Below, in pieces: positions 40,527 to 45,877 of a DNA stretch of 49,002 nucleotides. The notes below the pieces were generated by a model. The model worked only from the letters and a program-made list of their open reading frames with translations, searched no databases and was not told where the DNA came from. Made by a program: the position numbers and the translations under genes. Each line of letters starts with the position of its first letter. Within the stretch, counting starts at the first letter, position 1. Source of the stretch: Candidatus Kerfeldbacteria bacterium (GTDB lineage: Bacteria; Patescibacteriota; Patescibacteriia; Veblenbacterales; UBA10138); contig JACRFN010000042.1 of assembly GCA_016217875.1 (NCBI GenBank), positions 1-49,002 on the forward strand, read 5' to 3'.

Positions 40527-40556
40527 TAGTCTCTTAGTCGTGCGACTAGGAGACTA
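40527..40556. repeat. Palindrome P5 (ArsR-2 family), downstream of the regulator
   Basis: TAGTCTCTTAGTCG and CGACTAGGAGACTA flank TG; arms match at 13 of 14. Half-site TTAGTC repeats with 8-nt period. It is 11 nt after the ArsR-like stop. Confidence 0.85.
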
Positions 40557-40567
40557 TCAATAAGCGG

Positions 40568-40828
40568 TTAATGAAGGTGAGAAAGCAACGAGCGGAGAAT
40601 ATAGTGTTTATGATTCAAACGGCACCACACCTCTAGCGACTTTTGAGTACGCTCAACCAGGTCGCAATCCACCAGCTTTTGCACGTGCTTTGATGTGCTC
40701 TTGAGTGAGAGGCCGATACGGGCCGCGATATCGCTAACGGTCAATGGCTCATACCGCTCAAGATTCTGGATAATCTTGAGTCGCCGCTCGTTAGCCACCG
40801 CCTTGAGACACTTGGTCAACTCACGCAT
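40568..40828 (-). CDS. Small ArsR-family winged-helix regulator (cassette 2)
   Basis: The 86 residues form one winged-helix domain: LKAVANERRLKIIQNL, then TVSDIAARIGLSLKSTSKHV (recognition helix) and LVERTQKSLEVWCRL (wing). It matches the 29488-29748 regulator in length and layout, with about one third of residues identical. Two Cys are present (DCDLVERT and WCRL) but not in the ArsR metal motif. Palindromes P5 and P6 flank it, with P6 beginning 17 nt before the ATG, the same distance as in cassette 1. Self-repression is likely. Confidence 0.9.
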   Translation of the reverse strand: MRELTKCLKAVANERRLKIIQNLERYEPLTVSDIAARIGLSLKSTSKHVQKLVDCDLVERTQKSLEVWCRLNHKHYILRSLLSHLH

Positions 40829-40844
40829 AAACGTAGTATAGCAC

Positions 40845-40874
40845 TAGTCTCTTAGTCGTGCGAGTTAGAGACTA
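40845..40874. repeat. Palindrome P6 (ArsR-2 family), upstream of the regulator
   Basis: TAGTCTCTTAGTCG and CGAGTTAGAGACTA flank TG; arms match at 12 of 14. Its left arm is identical to that of P5. It overlaps the last codons of the ROK gene. Confidence 0.82.
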
Positions 40875-41520
40875 ATATCGGGCACTCAAATCTTCCATGA
40901 AGTTGTTCAAAAAAATCATGCTTCTTCCTCACTACTCCCCCACCAAACACAATTAGATCTGGCTGGTATTTTTTAATAATCGGCTCAAGTTTATGCGCTA
41001 AAAAATTTGCCAAGAACTCGGAACTACGAAAACGCACGCGCTGGTATTGCCTTTCCCAGGGCTCTTGGTGCTCAAAAGCCTTGATTGATTTAACCTGGCC
41101 ATTCTCGGCATAAGCGCGGCCAATGCCAGTGCCAATAGTAAAACCTAAAATTTGCTTGGCGCCGCGAGCCACACCTTGGGCCAGTTGGCGGCGCAAAAAC
41201 ATGCGGGCGTCGTTATCAACCGTGAGTTTATACATCTTTGGTACCACACGACGGAAATTATAATTCTTAAGGCTAGGAATATTACGGCAGTGCAACATCC
41301 GCGTACCGCTTACCACGCCAGCTACGCCAATATCAACCTGCCGCACCCGGCCGCGGATGGGTTGTAATTTTTTTATAAGAGACCCAAACAAGACTTCAAA
41401 CTTGGTTAAGCGCTTGGGCATACGTTCTGATACTTGTTTAACCACGCGCTGACCGCGCCTAAGCTCGCCTCGTATATAGGTACCGCCGATATCTAAACTG
41501 ATAACGTAATCATTTGCCAT
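40852..41520 (-). CDS. ROK-family sugar kinase-like protein
   Basis: The N-terminal ATP loop DIGGTYIRGELRRG, TVDNDARMF with the catalytic Asp, and GFTIGTGIGRAY and LIVFGGGVVRKK (adenosine region) place it in the ROK/actin-like kinase fold. At 222 residues it is shorter than the usual 290-310, and the ROK zinc motif CxxGCxE is absent. Kinase activity on a hexose is possible but not assured. The family 3 palindrome P4 ends 5 nt before the ATG, and P6 covers its stop codon. The gene is thus bracketed by two palindrome families. Confidence 0.8.
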   Translation of the reverse strand: MANDYVISLDIGGTYIRGELRRGQRVVKQVSERMPKRLTKFEVLFGSLIKKLQPIRGRVRQVDIGVAGVVSGTRMLHCRNIPSLKNYNFRRVVPKMYKLTVDNDARMFLRRQLAQGVARGAKQILGFTIGTGIGRAYAENGQVKSIKAFEHQEPWERQYQRVRFRSSEFLANFLAHKLEPIIKKYQPDLIVFGGGVVRKKHDFFEQLHGRFECPILVSNSHD

Positions 41521-41524
41521 ATAA

Positions 41525-41557
41525 ACTATTCGCCTATTCGCACGAATTAGAGCCAGG
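41525..41557. repeat. Family 3 palindromic element (P4)
   Basis: ACTATTCGCCTATTCGCACG followed by AATTAGAGCCAGG; 32 of 33 bases match the reverse complement of 452-484. It lies directly upstream of the ROK start codon, an operator-like position. Confidence 0.78.
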
Positions 41558-41587
41558 GTTAAATCTATAAACCATTAATCTAAAACA

Positions 41588-42088
41588 CTAATTGGAAAAT
41601 TGAAAATACAAATTGGTTCCATTCCAACCCACGGCGCCAGCCTGTAATACGCCAGTACCGCCGCCAGCAGTAGGAGTCGCCAGCTGCGACAAGATCACAG
41701 GCTCGGCCGCATTCTCCAAATTAGCGTAAAGCGCGCACTTCTGATCCTCACTGGATACTAGATAATGATAATTGGTCTGCTCATTACTGCCTGTTTTGGG
41801 GTCTTGGGGCGCCTGAGAAATAAAATTTGTTATTTGTGGGTAACGCACCTTAAGCTCGTCAAACAGGTCGGCTAAGTCATAATCTCCGCTACCTGAATTT
41901 GGTTGATAACACGAGCCGGCCAAAAACCGGCCAATTTGCGCCAGCTCGGCTTTTCGTTTGGCGTCGCGGGACCTAACTCTGGCCCGTGCCACGGCTACAA
42001 AAACAATGGTGCTCAAAACACCGATAATAGTTACAGCTACTAATACTTCAACCAAGGTAAACCCAGATCGTCGGCTTTGTGTTTTCAT
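41588..42088 (-). CDS. Type IV pilin-like (prepilin) protein
   Basis: A class III prepilin leader, RRSGFTLVEVLVAV, is cut before Phe, with Glu at mature position 5. The long hydrophobic helix runs to VFVAVARARVRSRDAKRK. The 166-residue body has a pseudopilin-like C-terminal domain with two Cys (SCYQP and KCALY) that could form a disulfide. The DPKTG stretch recalls major pseudopilins (GspG). It would be assembled by a type IV pilus machine encoded elsewhere. It stands alone here. Confidence 0.88.
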   Translation of the reverse strand: MKTQSRRSGFTLVEVLVAVTIIGVLSTIVFVAVARARVRSRDAKRKAELAQIGRFLAGSCYQPNSGSGDYDLADLFDELKVRYPQITNFISQAPQDPKTGSNEQTNYHYLVSSEDQKCALYANLENAAEPVILSQLATPTAGGGTGVLQAGAVGWNGTNLYFQFSN

Positions 42089-42223
42089 AGCCTACTCATC
42101 TTAACCCAAACTAATAAGTTCTAACCTACGATTGCTTTTCTTTATTCAATCGCTGCTTTATAATTTGAAAAAAATCGCTCGGGCGGGCCCCAGAGCAAAG
42201 CCTTCAGCTTGCTACAGGGCAGG

Positions 42224-42238
42224 CATGATTACCACGTC
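42224..42238 (-). repeat. Short tRNA-Gln fragment
   Basis: CATGATTACCACGTC differs at one base from 42362-42376 inside tRNA-Gln. It is probably a third, more decayed trace of the tandem tRNA duplication. Confidence 0.45.
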
Positions 42239-42250
42239 TCCCGCACAAAG

Positions 42251-42315
42251 CTCGGGGGCTTGGACTTGAACCAAGATTATCCCGCTCAGCGGGACGTCCT
42301 ACTTCACCTTGCCAA
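42251..42315 (-). pseudogene. tRNA-Gln pseudogene lacking anticodon bases
   Basis: The minus strand aligns with tRNA-Gln from GTAGGACG through the T arm and on into the shared downstream GCTTTGT. The T arm CTTGG-TTCAAGT-CCAAG is perfect and carries compensatory changes. The anticodon arm reads TCCCGCTGAGCGGGA, three bases shorter than in the real tRNA and without U33, so no anticodon can be presented. The 5' acceptor strand is absent. Confidence 0.75.
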
Positions 42316-42340
42316 ATTTATAGTTCACTTTTATACAAAG

Positions 42341-42411
42341 CTGGGAGACATGGATTCGAACCATGATTACCGCGTCCAGAGCGCGGCGTCCTACCATTAG
42401 ACGATCTCCCA
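42341..42411 (-). tRNA. tRNA-Gln (CTG anticodon)
   Basis: The cloverleaf is complete: acceptor TGGGAGA/TCTCCCA, D arm GTC..TAATGGTAG..GAC, anticodon arm CCGCG-CTCTGGA-CGCGG, T arm CATGG-TTCGAAT-CCATG. Anticodon CTG reads CAG. The U1-A72 pair and G73 discriminator are typical of tRNA-Gln. CCA is not encoded. A consensus promoter lies 186 nt upstream, after dnaX, with a structured leader between. Confidence 0.96.
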
Positions 42412-42590
42412 GCTCTGGGTAAAAGTGCCCTTAAAGCTCCTTAAATGAATCCCCCCTGTGGCAAGGCCACAGGGTATCCTAGATTTTTTGATTCATCACC
42501 CCCGCCATAGGCGAGGCTCCGCCGCAGCAGGACCGTGAGCAGGCAGGTGGCGGAGGGTGATAAATTAAGGTGCAAGAACCAGCGGTAGAC
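42412..42590 (-). ncRNA. Structured RNA leader before tRNA-Gln
   Basis: Starting near the predicted transcription start, the minus strand can form a long stem ATCACCCTCCGCCA paired with TGGCGGGGGTGAT around a GC-rich loop (about 42500-42562). A second hairpin, CCCTGTGGC/GCCACAGGG (42456-42476), sits in a larger TGAATC...GATTCA stem. No reading frame is convincing. It may be an independent small RNA or a processed tRNA precursor leader. The SRP RNA tetraloop motif GGAAGGAAGCAG is absent. Confidence 0.5.
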
Positions 42591-42596
42591 TGGACC

Positions 42597-42625
42597 ATTA
42601 TAGCTGAACTCCCAGCGACTATCAA
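42597..42625 (-). promoter_or_regulatory. Strong promoter for the tRNA-Gln transcript
   Basis: TTGATA (42620-42625), exactly 17 nt, then TATAAT (42597-42602) on the minus strand, immediately after the dnaX stop codon. Confidence 0.85.
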
Positions 42626-42633
42626 GCCTCAGG

Positions 42634-44193
42634 TTACTCTAGTAACCGACCACTGAAAGTAGACAGAACGCTGGATAAAAAATCCCCGCGATTATGATCA
42701 CTCCCCTCTTCCAACACCCCATGGATAGACATTTCTACAGACAAGATCTGTGCCAGGGCCTGCTCCACTACCTGACGAACTTTGGGATCTTGCACGCGTT
42801 CCTGATGAAGCTTGTACTGAAAACCGATAGTCAAAGTATTGCCTTCCAGTTTAGTTGGCTTGGCAATGGAAAGAATAAACGACAATGAATGATTGAAATC
42901 ACGCAGCTTAGCTACTACTTCCGGCCAGCGCTTAGCTATTTCCTCCAAGCTGACTTGGCTTGACGCTAAATTAACTAGTGGTGTCGGGCTAGCTCTTGAA
43001 GCCGCGACTGACAGGCGGCTGTGGGACTCTTTGGCTTGAGATGTGCGGCCTACGGCCTGATCATTATTTGAACCAGTAGACCCGGGGACCACAGCAAATC
43101 CCTCCTGACAGATAGCCACGGCCCCAAGCTCCAGCGGTAACTGATAAACCTCACTCTGTTGCCAGGTTTTCTCCAGGGCCAGCCATGTTTCCAGCATACT
43201 TTGCAGTCTGCCCTGGGTAAGCTCCCCTGACAATTCTGTCAGACTGGCAAAGACTTCATCTCCTTCCTTGGCCTTATCTTGGCTGCCCAACTGTCCACCC
43301 AACTTGATCAGCAACAGCTGACGCATCAACTCCAGAACCTGTTTGTAAAAGTAGCCAAGTTCACCGCCTTCGTCCAAAAAATTATTCAGCAAGGCTACGG
43401 CCTCACCGGCTTGGCGTAAAATCAAATGACGCACAAACGACAAGGCCACTTTAACGTCAGAGTGCGGCAGAACTAAATGGGCCTGGGCGGTGGTAATTTT
43501 CTTTTCTCCCAAACTTAACAGCTTACCCAAATAACTTTCCGCGTCGCGGGACGAACCGCCGGCCAAGCGCGCTATTTCTTCCAACACGCTCTGCTCCACC
43601 TTAACGCCCTCAGCCTGGCTGAGTGTGATCAAGCGGCGCACCAGATCAGCTGGCGTCAGCCGGCGGAAATCAAAACGCTGACAGCGAGAAACTATGGTCT
43701 CGGGCAGCTTGTGTACCTCGGTGGTAGCCAAAACAAAAATAACATGCGCCGGCGGCTCCTCCAATGTTTTGAGTAGAGCGTTAAAAGCCTCGGCCGTCAG
43801 CATATGCACCTCATCGATAATAACTACCTTATAGTGAGAGCGAGCCGGGCCGTGGGGAATATTATCGCGCAACTCACGAATGTCGTCGATACGACGATTA
43901 GAAGCGGCGTCAATTTCTATCAAATCAAATGAACGCCCCTCGTTAATAGCCTGACATGTGACGCACTTATTGCATGGTTCAGCCTCACCTGGCTTACGAC
44001 TTTCGCAATTAACAGCCTTGGCCAAGAGCCTGGCCATAGTCGTCTTGCCGACGCCGCGCATACCACAAAATAAATAGGCGTGGGTGAGGCGCCCGAGCTT
44101 GATTTCATTCTCTAAAGTGACCTTAATATGGTCCTGGCCGACTACCTCGCCGAAAGCCTGGGGACGATACTTGCGGTACAGAGTTTGAGTCAT
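42634..44193 (-). CDS. dnaX: DNA polymerase III subunits gamma/tau
   Basis: Clamp-loader ATPase. Walker A is GMRGVGKTTMARLLAKA, the zinc-binding cysteines are in CESRK and CNKCVTCQ, Walker B is VVIIDEVHML, and the SRC arginine finger is in ETIVSRCQRFDF. The 519 residues include a Ser/Ala-rich linker (about 375-420) and a C-terminal tau-like domain with FNHSLSFILSIAKP. Start ATG 44193 (MTQTLYRKYRPQ) overlaps the stop of a two-codon ORF (ATG CTA TGA) that begins on the ATG of leader copy C. It is followed by a promoter for tRNA-Gln. Confidence 0.97.
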   Translation of the reverse strand: MTQTLYRKYRPQAFGEVVGQDHIKVTLENEIKLGRLTHAYLFCGMRGVGKTTMARLLAKAVNCESRKPGEAEPCNKCVTCQAINEGRSFDLIEIDAASNRRIDDIRELRDNIPHGPARSHYKVVIIDEVHMLTAEAFNALLKTLEEPPAHVIFVLATTEVHKLPETIVSRCQRFDFRRLTPADLVRRLITLSQAEGVKVEQSVLEEIARLAGGSSRDAESYLGKLLSLGEKKITTAQAHLVLPHSDVKVALSFVRHLILRQAGEAVALLNNFLDEGGELGYFYKQVLELMRQLLLIKLGGQLGSQDKAKEGDEVFASLTELSGELTQGRLQSMLETWLALEKTWQQSEVYQLPLELGAVAICQEGFAVVPGSTGSNNDQAVGRTSQAKESHSRLSVAASRASPTPLVNLASSQVSLEEIAKRWPEVVAKLRDFNHSLSFILSIAKPTKLEGNTLTIGFQYKLHQERVQDPKVRQVVEQALAQILSVEMSIHGVLEEGSDHNRGDFLSSVLSTFSGRLLE

Positions 44194-44195
44194 AG

Positions 44196-44340
44196 CATAC
44201 CCGGTATATCAACTTCGCTTAACCACCGCGAGCACCGGCAGGTTGAACGAGCAGAAGGAATTAAATAACTCATTACAATACATAAAGTTATTAGACCCGG
44301 TGGTTGAAATTAGCTCTAGCGAAGTTGTATTACCAGGCAT
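44196..44340 (-). promoter_or_regulatory. Repeated structured leader element, copy C
   Basis: The ends ATGCCTGGTAATACAAC and GTTGATATACCGGGTATG pair as 10 bp, the AUA/AUA loop, and then 10 more bp (CAACTTCGCT/AGCGAAGTTG), longer than in copies A and B. Compared with those copies one A-U pair has become G-C, a compensatory change. The interior keeps TTAATTCCTTCTGCT but carries different hairpins (AATAACT/AGTTATT, AACCACC/GGTGGTT). It ends at an ATG five bases before the dnaX start. Confidence 0.78.
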
Positions 44341-44420
44341 AACCCATTGTAGCGGCGGACCAACACAAAAGCAACCCCGCGCCGTAAGACTCGGAGCCTT
44401 AGGTTAATTAACTCGCCTGA

Positions 44421-45173
44421 TTACACTTCAAGTGGCGCTGGTGGTGCTTGTTCTGGGCTAAGTTTAGCTTCGGCAGCAGACTTAGGGCTACCGGCAACGG
44501 CCGCGCCTTGGGATACTGGGGCGGGCGTTTTACGCGGACGACCTCGTGGCCGGGATACAGTGGCAGCAGGCTCGGCGGCACCAGTACCAGACGACTTGTG
44601 TTCAGGCAAATCAACTACCGGCCCCGCCTCGGCGGCGTTAGCACCTTTCTTAATAATATTTTCCACGGCCGCCCAGGTGGAGGGCGTACCCTTGGGTACC
44701 AGCACCACCACTTCATCACCGACTTGCGCCTTAAAGTAAGTGACGCTGGCCAACAGTACTTTATAAAATCGGCTTTTGGCTAAAACGCGGAAATCATCAG
44801 TCTGTTCGTCACGCGCCAGCACGCCTACTACCCGCTCTCGTTCGACTGGCCCAATTTGTTTATAAATAAAAGAACCATCCGGACTGATGGTAAGTTTCAA
44901 CAAATCTCCTTCAACTAATTTTGACTTAGAAGCATAATTGGCCGGCACGCTATAAAGCTTGCCGTCAGGACCAACCATATTCTGACCGTCAAATACCCCT
45001 TCAATTATCACCGCCCCTTGTTCGGTACGCTGAACGCCAGCGGCAGACTGCGGCTTAACGCCGGGCACATGGGCCTCGGGCACGCCCAAAGCCTGGAGCA
45101 ATTGATTAGCGGTTTCTAAATTATTGCGCGCCGACTCAACCAAATTGCGCACGAGAAGTAGTTTGTCTGCCAT
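44421..45173 (-). CDS. Conserved protein with C-terminal AT-hook-like motif
   Basis: Not a named family. Residues 1-35 look like a helical coiled segment (VRNLVESARNNLETANQLLQ). Residues 55-165 form a beta-rich domain: VIIEGVFDGQNMVGPDGKLY, then VEGDLLKLTISPDGSFIYK and VGDEVVVLVPKGTPSTW. The Pro/Ala-rich tail contains SRPRGRPRKTPAP, a good AT-hook, so it probably binds AT-rich DNA. It has a strong promoter (45255-45284), a hairpin leader and a GGAG Shine-Dalgarno, indicating good expression. Placement before dnaX suggests a chromosome-related role (inference). Confidence 0.7.
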   Translation of the reverse strand: MADKLLLVRNLVESARNNLETANQLLQALGVPEAHVPGVKPQSAAGVQRTEQGAVIIEGVFDGQNMVGPDGKLYSVPANYASKSKLVEGDLLKLTISPDGSFIYKQIGPVERERVVGVLARDEQTDDFRVLAKSRFYKVLLASVTYFKAQVGDEVVVLVPKGTPSTWAAVENIIKKGANAAEAGPVVDLPEHKSSGTGAAEPAATVSRPRGRPRKTPAPVSQGAAVAGSPKSAAEAKLSPEQAPPAPLEV

Positions 45174-45254
45174 AAGTTTATTTCTCCTTTTGTGTCGTAA
45201 AGCCTTTTGGTTTTGGCTTTATGGCTTTATCTGCTGGTTTATATTGTATTTTCT

Positions 45255-45284
45255 ATTATACGCCAGCTTCAACATTCGGGTCAA
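45255..45284 (-). promoter_or_regulatory. Promoter of the AT-hook protein gene
   Basis: TTGACC (45279-45284), 18 nt, TATAAT (45255-45260) on the minus strand. A 75-nt leader follows, holding the hairpin AAAGCC/GGCTTT and then AAAAGGAG before the ATG at 45173. Confidence 0.8.
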
Positions 45285-45319
45285 ACAGTCTATCCACAAC
45301 TCAAAAATACCTGAACAAT

Positions 45320-45853
45320 TTAAGTGTACAGATAAATTGGTAAATCTTTAGCCGACGGCTTGCTCACTTGCCCGGCCTGACGCCGGGGCAGCTTAAAAAC
45401 ACAAGAAACAAAACGAGCCCCCGGACGAAGCTCAGATGCTACCTTATTTTCTAATTTAACCATAGCGGCTGGGGTTAGAAAACAAAAAACCGCATCAGCT
45501 GGCGTGAATTTCACCCTCCAAAAATTCTGGTAGCGTACTTCAGCCAAGCCAGCGGTGCCCGACAAGAAAACCCTTAATCGAGCTAAGCAGTATGGTAAGA
45601 AGGCTACTTCAAAACCAACCGCTCGTACTCCAAAGTCGCGGGCGGCGGCGACTATTATTCTACCGTCGCCGCAACCCAAATCATAAACAAGCTCACCCGG
45701 TTTAAGCCTGGCCAAAGCCAGCAGGCGAGCCACATCTTTAGCCGGCAAAGGGACCCAGGGAGCGGCTGAGATTGCCCCATAGGCTAAAGTGCCTACCACT
45801 AATAATAAAGCCAAACAAAAAAGCAGTAGTACCAATAAGTAAACTACCGCCAT
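45320..45853 (-). CDS. Membrane-anchored class I SAM-dependent methyltransferase
   Basis: An N-terminal membrane helix (YLLVLLLFCLALLLVVGTLA) is followed by a Rossmann domain with motif I ELVYDLGCGDGRIIVAAA and the acidic end of the next strand in GFEVAFLPYCLA. At 177 residues only a minimal catalytic domain is present. The pattern is like small methyltransferases annotated as type 11/25 domains. The substrate is unknown; the anchor suggests a lipid, quinone or envelope target. It lies 24 nt after the VirD4-like gene stop and probably shares its transcript. Confidence 0.82.
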   Translation of the reverse strand: MAVVYLLVLLLFCLALLLVVGTLAYGAISAAPWVPLPAKDVARLLALARLKPGELVYDLGCGDGRIIVAAARDFGVRAVGFEVAFLPYCLARLRVFLSGTAGLAEVRYQNFWRVKFTPADAVFCFLTPAAMVKLENKVASELRPGARFVSCVFKLPRRQAGQVSKPSAKDLPIYLYT

Positions 45854-45877
45854 AAACAGCCCACTCTATTACCAAAG

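Noticed and set aside
42412..42590. SRP (4.5S) RNA near dnaX
   Set aside because: Gene position fits, but the conserved GGAAGGAAGCAG apical motif is absent on both strands.
45289..45299. DnaA box or origin (CTATCCACAA)
   Set aside because: A single imperfect box with no cluster and no dnaA or dnaN nearby.
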